From contig JADJAH010000022.1 of NCBI GenBank assembly GCA_016704345.1, positions 1-21,194 on the forward strand: DNA of 21,194 nucleotides, in the 5' to 3' direction. The stretch comes from Ignavibacteria bacterium. GTDB lineage: Bacteria > Bacteroidota > Ignavibacteria > Tepidaquicellales > Tepidaquicellaceae. The position numbers and the translations under genes are program-made. Shown one piece after another: positions 1 to 8,015 of this stretch; the first letter of the stretch is position 1, and each line of letters starts with the position of its first letter. The notes under the pieces were generated by a model that had not been told where the DNA came from, made no database searches, and was given only the letters and a program-made list of their open reading frames with translations.

Positions 1-1733
1 AAAGTACGACGGAATAAGAGGATCTTTAAGAAAGTAGAGTCTGCTGCTTTCGTACAAACTTCATTACAGAGTATTGCTCAACAAGTACAGGGCGTTTACT
101 GTTTGTTCAACTTGCGGCGGCTCCAGACTCAGAAAGGAAGCCTTGTATGTTAAGATAGCGGGAAAGACGATCTTTGATATAGTGCGAATGAAGATTGATG
201 AGGCCTACAGATTTTTCAATGAATTAATTCTGCCGGAATATGAGAAGAAGATCTCCGACAGAATCATGGAAGAAATCATTTTCCGGGCTGAAATATCTCA
301 ACGATGTCGGGCTGACATATCTGACACTCGACCGTCTTGCAAACTCCCTTGTCAGGTGGCGAATCACAGCGAATCAATCTTTCGACATCTTTTTGTTTCT
401 TCGCTCGTTGGTTCGATCTATGTATGATGAACCTTCCATCGGCCTTCATCCGCGTGATAACGGAAAGCTGATCAGCATCTAGGAAATCTCTTCGTGATGT
501 CGGCAACACTGTAATTGTAGTTGAACATGATGCAGAGATGATGAAAGAATCTGACGTGATTGTTGATATGGGGCCGTTTGCCGGCGAGAAGGGTGGGGAA
601 GTAATATTTAACGGATCATATGAAGAGATACTTGAAGACGGACCTTCTCTGACGGGAAGATACCTCAGCGGAAGATCAAGGATAGAAGTGCCGAATGTCC
701 GCAGGCTAATAGATGCGAGAACGAAGCATATAGTTATCAGAGGAGCCCGGGCAAATAATCTTAAAGATATAAGTGTAAAGTTTCCATTAGGAATGTTTAC
801 GTGTGTAACCGGTGTAAGCGGGTCGGGCAAGTCAACGCTGATAAATAACATTCTCCACTCCGATCTTAAGAAGCATTTTGAAGGATCATATTCTGAAAAG
901 ATCGGAGAGCATGATTCTGTGGATGGAATTGAATACATTGACGGTGTTGAAATGGTGGATCAGAATCCGATAGGCAGAACTCAAGAAGTAATCCGATCAC
1001 ATATATAAAAGCCTTCGATGCAATAAAGGAAGCATTCGCTGATTCACCGGATGCCCGCAGGAAGAATCTTTATGCGGGATACTTTTCTTTCAACATTCCC
1101 GGCGGCCGCTGTGAAACTTGCGAAGGGACAGGCATTATCAAGATCGAGATGCAGTTTATGGCTGACATAATTCTCGAGTGCGAAGTTTGCAAAGGGAAAG
1201 ATATAAATCTGAAGCGCTCGATATTCATTTGAAGGGAATCGAGGGCAGACAAAGAACATAAGTGAAATCCTTGAGATGACGGTATCCGAGGCTAGGAAGA
1301 TTTTCAAACCATTTCCGAAGATCGTTAATAAGCTAAAGGTTTTGGATGAAGTAGGGCTGGGATATCTGAGGGTTGGGCAATCTGCTACAACGCTTTCCGG
1401 CGGAGAATCTCAAAGAGTGAAGCTTGCATATCATCTTACATTTCAGGAATCGGCAAAGCATGCATTGTTCATCTTTGACGAGCCGACGACAGGTCTGCAT
1501 TTTTATGATGTTGCAAAACTTCTGAAATGTTTTAACGAATTAATAAAGAAGGGAAATTCAATTATTGTGATCGAGCACAATCTAGAAGTGATCAAGTGCG
1601 CTGATTACATAATAGATCTCGGCCTCAAAGCGGGGACGGGGGCGGAGAGATCGTTGCTGCCGGCACGCCGGAAATGGTGTCTGAAATAAAGGAATCTTAC
1701 ACAGGAAAATTTTTAAAGGAGTACTTAAAATGA
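1..1733 (+). pseudogene. uvrA: Excinuclease ABC subunit A paralog, 5'-partial and frame-broken
   Basis: UvrA is the ATP-dependent damage-recognition subunit of nucleotide excision repair. Visible pieces in order: KYDG block at the left edge, half of a Cys zinc module (CSTCGGSRLRKEAL, about 104-145), a helical block to about 290, SGGESQRI of the first ABC signature near 355-385, DEPSIGLHPRDN near 428-465, VVEHDAEMM near 515-545, second Walker A GVSGSGKSTL near 810-840, second zinc module (CETCEGTG ... CEVCKG, about 1115-1195), second signature LSGGESQRVKLA near 1396-1431, DEPTTGLHF near 1480-1505 and VIEHNLEVIK near 1565-1595. The C-terminus is restored only by a frame change near 1640 (EIVAAGTPEM ... 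FLKEYLK, stop 1731-1733). Roughly ten frame changes are needed, e.g. near 287, 354, 425, 990, 1195 and 1640. The N-terminal third lies outside the window. Diverged from the uvrA at the right end, so probably a UvrA2-type paralog. Broken gene versus sequence error cannot be settled here. Confidence 0.9.
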
Positions 1734-2333
1734 AAATTATAATCGCAACAATCGCTGTTCTGTTTATCACTTGTTCTGCTTCCGTCTCAAACAATGGAAG
1801 AGAATTTTGAGAACGGGAAGAAAAGTTTTTACAGTGATGACTTTGATGCAGCTAACAAGTTCTTTATGGAGATACTTAATTCAGAAGGTGATGACTATCT
1901 CACTCATTACTACAAAGGACTGATCTATGAAATTTATTTTGACAATGAAAAGTCATTGAATGAATTGTCTTCAGCTATTGACCGGAACAATAAATTTGGC
2001 GAGGCATATTTTAAACGCGGAGCAATTCTCGAAAAAACGGGCGATACTGCAGGGGCCATCTCTGATTACACCAAAGCAATTAAGAACGGAGAAAAACTTC
2101 GGACGCATATTTCAACCGTGCATCGTTGTATCAGGCAATAGGGGAGTCAGAAAAGGCCATAAAAGATTACACAAGTGCAATCAAACAAAATCCTATGGAT
2201 GATATTTCGTATTATAACAGGGGATTGTTGTATGTACAGCAGGGTGATATGGAGAATGCGCGGGCCGACTTTCTTGCAGCAATAGAGATTGATAAAGCCT
2301 GGGAAAAGAGCTGAAGAAATACTTGGGAGATAA
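1730..2333 (+). pseudogene. TPR-repeat protein with N-terminal export signal, frameshifted
   Basis: The ATG at 1730 overlaps the uvrA stop as ATGA, so the gene looks translationally coupled. The first residues (MKIIIATIAVLFITCSAS) form a hydrophobic export signal; the Cys suggests a lipoprotein, though the lipobox is imperfect. After a frame change near 1790 the body continues with tandem tetratricopeptide helices (HYYKGLIYEIYFDNEKSL, AYFKRGAILEKTGDTAGAI, AYFNRASLYQAIGESEKAI, YYNRGLLYVQQGDMENA). Two more frame changes are needed, near 2090-2102 and 2305-2312, to reach the stop at 2331-2333. Corrected length is about 200 residues. TPR domains are protein-interaction scaffolds; no specific partner can be named. 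It lies convergent to the AraC-type gene, 32 bp away. Confidence 0.8.
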
Positions 2334-2365
2334 CTGATGAAGGCCAGTCTGTTGAATGTTATGTA

Positions 2366-2928
2366 TTATTTAATATCCTCAAGATTTATCAGCTTCTTTT
2401 CTTTAAGTTGTTTGAAGTGGGAGGGTGTAAGTCCGGTTATTCTTTTAAATTGATTTGACAAATGAGCTGCACTGCTATAGTGTAGCTTGAAAGCAATTTC
2501 AGATAAACTAAGTTCATCGTAAACTATTAATTCCTTTACTCGTTCTATTTTATGCTGAATAATGAATTTTCAATTGTTGTTCCCTGAACTTCCGTAAACA
2601 GATTTGAAAGATAGTTGTAGTCATAATAGAGTTTTTGACTCAGGTATTCCGAAAAGTTTACTTTTAACTGATCCTCTGAATAGTGTATCACTTCAACTAT
2701 TGCATTCTTTATTCTTTCAATAAGAATACTTTTCTTGTCATCCATTAACTCAAGGCCATTCTTCTTTAGAGCCACTTTCAACTGTGATCTTGTACTCTTA
2801 GAAATGTGTTCTAAGATCTCAACTTCTCCTAAATCTACACTGGTAAAGTGGAGCCTTAGTTTCTGCAATTCAGCCTTCACTATATTCTTGCATCTCATGC
2901 TTACCATGTATTTAATATGTAGCTTCAT
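2366..2928 (-). pseudogene. AraC-family transcriptional regulator, one frameshift
   Basis: Reading from the ATG at 2928, the first 118 or so residues (MKLHIKYMVSMRCKNIVK ... NYLSNLFTEVQGTTIE) match the short Bacteroidota AraC-type regulators of about 187 residues. These have a small N-terminal region followed by a two-HTH AraC DNA-binding domain. The open frame ends at 2545, but the other frame continues directly with the second HTH (KIERVKELIVYDELSLSEIA, then SSAAHLSNQFKRITGLTPSHF) to a TAA at 2366-2368. Adding one A to the run at 2567-2570 gives IEKFIIQHKIERV and 187 codons, the expected length. So it is a near-complete gene with a single homopolymer-length defect. Its targets cannot be read from the sequence. 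A terminator-like hairpin lies 18-44 nt upstream of its start codon. Confidence 0.85.
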
Positions 2929-3326
2929 TTCGCGTAATAAATTTTAAAAAATTGCACGGTTGTTTTGTGCAAGAATCTGAACATAAACTATGGATTCATA
3001 GGTTAGATGACCAGTAAGCAAGGGCGATGGGGAATAGTGCTTTGAAATACATCTAATACTTCGATTTAATGTACAGATTTCTTTCGAATAAAATGATTAT
3101 AAAAACCATCTAAATTGTATTAGTCATTTATTACTGTTTGACCAACGTAGTTATGTATTGCGGAAGTGTCAAAGTATCACACTTTCCAAACAATGCGTAA
3201 ATGATGTAACTATTTCCTAAAGTTGTGTAATGTCATCTAATGAAAGTTGTTCTATATTTAAGTACAGAGCAATCTCTGTGAAAGGAGAACAGGATAATTT
3301 TTCAACCACCCCCAAGACAAATTATT
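2929..3326. other. 398-bp AT-rich intergenic region between divergent genes
   Basis: This region separates the divergent AraC-type gene (-) and T9SS-protein gene (+), so it must hold both promoters. I see no convincing ORF, tRNA or rRNA signature. Two small inverted repeats are visible: TTGCAC/GTGCAA (2952-2972), and AAGTGT/ACACTT (3164-3184, 9-nt loop). I could not place -33/-7 Bacteroidota promoter boxes with confidence. Confidence 0.5.
2946..2972 (-). terminator. Weak hairpin plus T-run in the AraC-gene leader
   Basis: Read on the minus strand, a 6-bp stem (TTGCAC/GTGCAA) with a 9-nt loop is followed at once by a run of six T (2951-2946), 18 nt before the ATG at 2928. This is the layout of an intrinsic terminator or attenuator, but the stem is short and could arise by chance in AT-rich DNA. 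Confidence 0.3.
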
Positions 3327-4857
3327 ATGAAAACATTCTTCGTAACATTTTTAGCAATACTCTGCTTGTGCAATAATATGAACACCTTTGCGCAGGTAGT
3401 GGGTTACACATTTTCAGACTCCATTGGAATATACACTGAGATCAATGGAACACTATAGCCCAAGCAACACACACCAGTCAGGATCCGGGCAATCTCAATG
3501 ATGTAACTTACGGACCATTTGCACTTCCGTTTACTTTACATTCAATTGTATTGACTACACAAATTACTTTGTAAATTCAAATGGATTTATAACATTTGGA
3601 CCTACTCCTCCTGCTATATCAAATTATGGACCAATTTCTTCTTCAGAGGTATACGAAGGTGTGATAAGTGCATTTGGCAGAGACTTAATTGGAGTATTTG
3701 GAACCACCGTTAGCACGACTACAAGTAGCTTTGTGCTGACAAATGTTGCAAATTTCCAGGGTGTTGTAGTTGGAGCACATATTACAGCGGCAACTGCAAT
3801 TCCTGCAGATACATACATTACCGCATTTGATGTACCCACAGGAACAATAACTATGTCAAAAGCTGCAGCTATCCCAACATCGAACCTCGTTGTCCAAATA
3901 GCATCAGGAAATATTACGAGAACAACTGAAGGCATCTCGCCAAACAGAGTTCACACAATTCAGTTCAAGAACTTCCAGACAATACATCATCATAGGAACT
4001 GACGATAATTTCAATTTCCAGATAAAACTGTTTGAACCTACACTCACTACCCCGGGAGCAATTCATATCGTTTATGGCAATATGGATAAGAATACTATTC
4101 CTGTTCCAACGATTACCGGAGAAGTTGGACTTAGGGGAACTACTAATACGGATTTCAGTAACAGAACAAATACTGCTACTTTGAATTGGGCAACTTCAGC
4201 TGCAGGCGGATCCAATGCGGCAACATCAGTTTTAAGCAATTCGGTTTTTCCGGTTTCAGGTCTTACATATATTTGGACCGGCCCCTGCGCAGTTCTGCCT
4301 GTTGAAATGTCTTCATTTATTTCATCGGTCAATGGAAGAGATGTAACATTAAACTGGACAACAGCTTTGAAGCTAACAATTCACACTTTGAGATTGAACG
4401 CTCTATTGTCCAAAATCAATGGTCAAAAGTTGGATCTGTTCAAGGTATTGGAACTACACTTTCATCAATGAACTATTCCTTCACTGACAGGAACTTGAAT
4501 ACCGGTTTGTACAACTACAGGTTGAAACAAGTTGATTACAACGGAGACTTCGAGTATTTCAATTTAAGTAATGAAGTGAACATTGGTGTTCCAGTTAAGT
4601 TTGAATTGTCACAGAATTATCCGAATCCATTCAATCCGTCAACTAAGATCAACTATGATCTTCCTTATGACGGTATTGTAAGCATTAAGATTGTTGATAT
4701 ATCCGGAAGAGAAGTTTCAACACTTGTTAATGAATTTCAACCGGCAGGATATTATTCTATTGACTTCAATGCAATTAACCTGTCCAGTGGAATTTTCTTC
4801 TATACATTGACAACGAAGAACGATGTTGAAACCAGGAAGATGTTGTTAATGAAATAA
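3327..4857 (+). pseudogene. Secreted protein with T9SS C-terminal sorting domain, frameshifted
   Basis: Starts at ATG 3327 with a signal peptide (MKTFFVTFLAILCLC ... NTFAQ, cleavage near Ala-Gln). The mature part has a beta-rich N-terminal domain (NDVTYGPFALPFTF, YFVNSNGFITFG, SAFGRDLIGVFG, RTTEGISPNRVHTIQFKN). It then has the LPVEMSSF linker and a fibronectin-like stretch (DVTLNWTTA ... FEIERS ... YNYRLKQVDYNGDFEY), and ends with a type A sorting domain (NYPNPFNPSTKINYDL ... SGREVSTL ... MLLMK). That domain sends the protein through the outer membrane by the type IX system. Frame changes are needed near 3452, 3540 (TTT for TTTT), 3980 and 4368 (TTT for TTTT). Corrected length is about 510 residues. 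Ligand or enzymatic role unknown. A strong terminator follows at 4923. Confidence 0.85.
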
Positions 4858-4913
4858 ATATCATGGCCCCACAAACTTAACAATGGCTTCTGTTCTATAT
4901 TATATGTCTGACA

Positions 4914-4956
4914 TAAAAAAAAAGCCGCCGTTTCAATGAAACGGCGGCTAATTTTT
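4914..4956. terminator. Strong bidirectional intrinsic terminator
   Basis: A perfect 13-bp stem (AGCCGCCGTTTCA at 4923-4935, TGAAACGGCGGCT at 4937-4949) is preceded by an A-tract (4914-4923) and followed by a T-rich tract (TAATTTTTAT). It can end transcription from the T9SS gene on the plus strand and from the korC remnant on the minus strand. Confidence 0.85.
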
Positions 4957-4969
4957 ATGTCAATATATT

Positions 4970-5066
4970 CTAAACACTTGCACTAACATTCTCAGCCAAT
5001 TCCATTCCTTTCTCCATCGCTTCTCTATTCAATGGAATGAGATTGTGATATCTTTCCGGAAGAACT
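4970..5066 (-). pseudogene. 3'-terminal remnant of a second korC-like gene
   Basis: Read on the minus strand this encodes the last ~32 residues of a 2-oxoacid:ferredoxin oxidoreductase gamma subunit (VLPERYHNLIPLNREAMEK, then GMELAENV), ending SASV plus TAG at 4970-4972. It parallels the 3' end of the intact korC at 6638-6735. About 80 bp are nearly identical (one mismatch seen), while the last ~20 bp, covering the final codons, differ at several positions (SASV here, GVNA there). Homology stops at the left end of the repeat element that starts at 5070. This looks like a gene copy cut by the element, with the 5' part lost or moved. An assembly misjoin at the repeat is the alternative. Confidence 0.75.
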
Positions 5067-5069
5067 TTT

Positions 5070-5471
5070 CACCGTTGTTGGTCTTAGCCCGCAATGGAGC
5101 ACCTGAAAGTTCTCTCGATTTCATCTGCGGGCGAGACCCCGCCTGCTAAGATGCATTTCAACTTCAATGGCCAATCGGCGGGCAGGCAACAACTTACCCT
5201 AAACAACTACACTTAATGAACTGACAGAGACACCTTGTGTTTGTATTTGTTGTTGCCTGCCCGCAGTCGATTAAAAAAGTACACTCTCTGCAGGCCTGCC
5301 TGCCCGCCGATGACAAAACTAGTTCAGCTTTTTGCAGGCGGGCCTGCCCACTTGCCATTGAAGTGCGAAATGCATGTCGGCAGGCAGGCGGGTGACCCAA
5401 AAGTTTGCATTGCACTTCTTGATAATAGTAACTGTATACTTCACAAACTTTTGGGAACACCAACAACGGCG
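5070..5471. mobile_element. Composite inverted-repeat element, copy A (402 bp, non-coding)
   Basis: Bounded by near-perfect inverted ends (CACCGTTGTTGGT at the left, ACCAACAACGGCG at the right; one mismatch in 13). The right part is a hairpin with 12-13 nt arms (CCCAAAAGTTTGC at 5396-5408, CAAACTTTTGGG at 5444-5455) around a 35-nt loop. The left ~310 bp is GC-rich with nested inverted repeats: GCCCGCA/TGCGGGC, GGGCAGGCAACAAC/GTTGTTGCCTGCCC, and ATGCATTTC...TTCAATGGC paired with GCCATTGAA...GAAATGCAT. The open frames inside are palindrome-driven and show no protein character. No target-site duplication is evident. It has the architecture of a non-autonomous, MITE-like or REP/BIME-like element; the mobilising enzyme is unknown. 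Confidence 0.8.
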
Positions 5472-5559
5472 AAAAATCTGTGTTTGAAAGTAATTGGTGA
5501 TTGATGCATATATCTCCGAAGAGATGGAAAACCATGATCACTTAGGGGATAAATAGAAA

Positions 5560-5889
5560 TTAAGTATTGATTTCGAAATACTTAGCTTTTTGTTCAGTTA
5601 AGAAATACTCTTTCATTTTTGAAATCAATGGAAGAAATGTTTCCGGCTTACTGTCAGCTACTCTAATGCACAGAATATTAACTGCAAATTTATCTAGATT
5701 CTGCTGGTACTTAAGATTCTTGTCAAGTGTTACAAAGACATCGAAGTTATTTTCAACCATTAGCATCAAAAGTTCACCATTCTTCTTACTATTCCATTTT
5801 AGGTCATTTACAGAGTAGACATCTAATTCTTCAAAATTAACTTTTAAGTCCTCCGGTAAATTTTCATCAAAGAGTATTTTCAGTCCCAA
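5560..5889 (-). CDS. DUF5615 PIN-like protein, putative toxin
   Basis: A small protein beginning KILFDENLPEDL, the N-terminal signature of the DUF5615 family. Members are predicted PIN-fold nucleases, with the early DEN acidic residue and a later acidic residue in VFVTLDKNL as likely metal ligands. The usual partner gene for this family is a DUF433 gene, and one lies directly upstream here, overlapping by about 20 bp. All start candidates are non-ATG: TTG at 5925, TTG at 5889 or CTG at 5883. I chose 5889 because the family normally begins at MKILFDEN and the CTG sits exactly in the Met position, so an ATG-to-CTG change is possible. Length is about 108-110 residues, normal for the family. Antitoxin/toxin roles are inferred from family pairing and were not tested. 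Confidence 0.8.
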   Translation of the reverse strand: MGLKILFDENLPEDLKVNFEELDVYSVNDLKWNSKKNGELLMLMVENNFDVFVTLDKNLKYQQNLDKFAVNILCIRVADSKPETFLPLISKMKEYFLTEQKAKYFEINT

Positions 5890-6103
5890 AATATTCTTTA
5901 TTTGATATAAGTATTTTGCCGGCAAGTTCCAAAACTCTTACTGCTTTGTCCTTTTCAACTCCGGGGAAATTTCTGAGAAAATCATCCAAAGAGAAACCAC
6001 TCTCTAAATAGTCAAACAAATTCTTGACAGGAACTCTTGTACCATAGAATACCGGAGTGCCGCTTAATATCTCCGGATCTATGTTAATCAATTTTTCTCT
6101 CAT
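5867..6103 (-). CDS. DUF433 family protein, putative antitoxin
   Basis: A 78-residue protein with the DUF433 hallmark (MREKLINIDPEILSGTPVF, then GTRVPVKNLFDYLESG, then FLRNFPGVEKDKAVRVLELA). DUF433 proteins are small helical, winged/HTH-like, and are commonly encoded just before a DUF5615 nuclease-like gene, probably as its antitoxin and autorepressor. ATG at 6103; the 3' end overlaps the DUF5615 coding start, a common toxin-antitoxin arrangement that couples translation. The pair lies between two direct copies of the composite repeat element and has no other gene in its transcription unit. Confidence 0.82.
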   Translation of the reverse strand: MREKLINIDPEILSGTPVFYGTRVPVKNLFDYLESGFSLDDFLRNFPGVEKDKAVRVLELAGKILISNKEYFGTENTL

Positions 6104-6168
6104 AATTTTTTTGAAATGTACTAATTAACTTCAAACAAATCAGTCAACAATTTCTGAACAAATTATTT

Positions 6169-6560
6169 CGCCGTTGTTGGTCTTAGCCCGCAATGAAGCA
6201 CCTGAAAGTTCTCTCGAATTCATCTGCGGGCGAGACCCCGCCTGCTAAGATGCATTTCAACTTCAATGGCCCGGCGGGCAGGCAACTTACCCTAAACAAC
6301 TACACTTAATGAACTGACAGAGACACCTTGTTTTTGTGTTTGTTGTTGCCTGCCCGCAGTCGATTAAAATACCTCTCGCAGGCCTGCCTGCCCGCCGATG
6401 ACAAAACTAGTTCAGCTTTTTGCAGGCGGGCCTGCCCACTTGCCATTGAAGTGCGAAATGCATGTCGGCAGGCAGGCGGGGTGACCCAAAAGTTTGCATG
6501 GCTCTCCTTGCTGTTAGTCACTCTCTACTTCGCAAACTTTTGGGAACACCAACAACGGCG
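6169..6560. mobile_element. Composite inverted-repeat element, copy B (392 bp, non-coding)
   Basis: A direct copy of the element at 5070-5471 in the same orientation, with perfect 13-bp inverted ends (CGCCGTTGTTGGT / ACCAACAACGGCG). The right-hand hairpin has 13-nt arms (6485-6497 and 6532-6544) and a 34-nt loop that differs strongly from copy A, while the GC-rich inner part is nearly identical to copy A apart from small indels. Its right end is only about 6 bp beyond the T-tract of the kor terminator. Confidence 0.82.
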
Positions 6561-6562
6561 AT

Positions 6563-6590
6563 GAATAAAATCCAGGCATATCGCCTGGAT
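6563..6590 (-). terminator. kor operon intrinsic terminator
   Basis: On the minus strand an 8-bp stem (ATCCAGGC / GCCTGGAT, 6570-6590) with a 5-nt loop is followed by TTTATTCAT. It lies 47 bp past the korC stop codon and directly abuts element copy B. Confidence 0.8.
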
Positions 6591-6637
6591 AATTTTGAAT
6601 TTTCATATCTCATCAGTGGCATGCTCACGAACTCACT

Positions 6638-7192
6638 CTAAGCATTCACGCCGACATTCTCAGCCAATTCCATTCCTTTCTCCATCGCTTCTCTATTCAA
6701 TGGAATGAGATTGTGATATCTCTCCGGAAGAACTTTCTTAAGACCTTCAATGATTGCATCAATTGAGATTATCGGTTTCTTCTTCAGGAAGGCTCCGAGA
6801 ATGATCATGTTCAGCACTTTTGAATTCTTCAGCTTCGATGCTTCATTAGCGGCTTCAATTGGAACAATCTCAATGTCCGTTCTTGTCGGCGGCTTAAGGA
6901 TCGTGCTTGCTTCATAGATCAGCAAACCTCCGGGCTTGACTGATTGTTCAAACTTGTCAAGCGACGGCTGATTGAGAGTTATCGCAGTGTCAAATTTTGT
7001 CAGTATCGGTGAGCTGATCTTGGTGTCGCTTATAATGGCGATGCAGTTAGCGGTACCGCCGCGCATTTCCGGACCGTATGACGGCATCCAGCTAACTTCT
7101 TTGTCGTCTATCACTCCGGCATAACAAAGGATCTGACCTATCGTCAATACTCCCTGTCCTCCAAATCCTGCAATGATTATTTCTTCTGTCAT
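6638..7192 (-). CDS. korC: 2-oxoacid:ferredoxin oxidoreductase, gamma subunit
   Basis: 184 residues, intact, with the family N-terminal motif IIIAGFGGQGVLTIGQIL (residues 5-22), then SYGPEMRGGTANC and the hydrophobic core typical of gamma subunits. This subunit completes the enzyme that oxidatively decarboxylates a 2-oxoacid with CoA to acyl-CoA plus CO2, reducing ferredoxin. The start ATG (7192) is one base after the korB stop, so translation is probably coupled; a terminator follows. A paralogous 3' remnant of the same gene lies at 4970-5066. The substrate could be 2-oxoglutarate or a branched-chain 2-oxoacid; sequence reading alone does not decide. Confidence 0.9.
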   Translation of the reverse strand: MTEEIIIAGFGGQGVLTIGQILCYAGVIDDKEVSWMPSYGPEMRGGTANCIAIISDTKISSPILTKFDTAITLNQPSLDKFEQSVKPGGLLIYEASTILKPPTRTDIEIVPIEAANEASKLKNSKVLNMIILGAFLKKKPIISIDAIIEGLKKVLPERYHNLIPLNREAMEKGMELAENVGVNA

Positions 7193-7193
7193 G

Positions 7194-8015
7194 TCAATTC
7201 TCCTTTTGAGGTACTTTTAAATCGCCGAGTTGATAGAACGGCAGCATATTTTCTTCAAGCCATTTGTTGGATTCAACCGGAGTCATCTTCCAGTTTGAAG
7301 GACAGTTTGTAACTATCTCTACAAAGCTTAGTCCCTTCTTCAACTCCTGATACTTGAATCCGTTGTATATTGCTTTCTTTGCCCTGCGAACATTGTTGGG
7401 AGTGTTGACCGCTACTCTTGTACAATAATAAACTCCGGGCAATTGAGCAATAAGCTCTGTTATCTTAAGAGGATAACCCGCCTCGCCGACATCACGTCCG
7501 AATGGAGTTGTTGTTGTTTTCATACCTGCCAAAGATGTTGGAGCCATTTGTCCGCCTGTCATTCCATAGATGCCGTTGTTAATGAATATGATCAGAATAT
7601 TTTCTCCGCGGTTGCAGGTATGTATAGTTTCACCTGTACCAATTGCAGCCAGGTCACCATCTCCCTGATATGAAAACACATACTTATCGGGAAGAACTCT
7701 TTTTATTCCAGTAGCAACTGCAGATGCTCTGCCGTGTGCGGCTTCTGACATGTCAATGTTGAAGTAGTTGTATGCAAACACAGCACATCCAACCGGAGCA
7801 ACGCCGATTGTCTTATCCTGAATATCTAGTTCGGCAATTACTTCGGCAATCAGCCTGTGAGCCACGCCGTGTCCGCAACCCGGGCAATAGTGCATCGGTG
7901 TGCTGGTCAGCGTTTCAGGTTTATCATAAACCACATTGTCACTTATGCAGATGCTTTCCTGCTCAATTACGTCTTCGTAATGTTTTTCTTCCTCTAACAT
8001 TCTTCTTTCACTCAT
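7194..8015 (-). CDS. korB: 2-oxoacid:ferredoxin oxidoreductase, beta (thiamine-diphosphate) subunit
   Basis: 273 residues, intact. CPGCGHG at residues 44-50 is the conserved entry motif. The thiamine-diphosphate/Mg site is visible as GDGDLAAIG (118-126), NN (146-147) and GMTGGQ (151-156). The catalytic cofactor binds here at the interface with the alpha subunit. ATG at 8015 overlaps the korA stop as ATGA. The first ~30 residues are a charged extension before the domain. It acts in the cytoplasm with korA, korC and the ferredoxin korD; the set is of the KorDABC/VorB type, distinct from single-chain pyruvate:ferredoxin oxidoreductase. Confidence 0.93.
   Translation of the reverse strand: MSERRMLEEEKHYEDVIEQESICISDNVVYDKPETLTSTPMHYCPGCGHGVAHRLIAEVIAELDIQDKTIGVAPVGCAVFAYNYFNIDMSEAAHGRASAVATGIKRVLPDKYVFSYQGDGDLAAIGTGETIHTCNRGENILIIFINNGIYGMTGGQMAPTSLAGMKTTTTPFGRDVGEAGYPLKITELIAQLPGVYYCTRVAVNTPNNVRRAKKAIYNGFKYQELKKGLSFVEIVTNCPSNWKMTPVESNKWLEENMLPFYQLGDLKVPQKEN

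Noticed and set aside
276..938. 220-codon minus-strand open frame over the left uvrA
   Set aside because: It is the antisense shadow of uvrA; the plus strand shows unmistakable UvrA motifs and the minus product has none.
5194..6564. Open reading frames of 70-115 codons inside element copies A and B
   Set aside because: They span inverted repeats, occur on both strands over the same bases, are Cys/Arg/Ala-rich from the palindromes, and differ between copies by indels.
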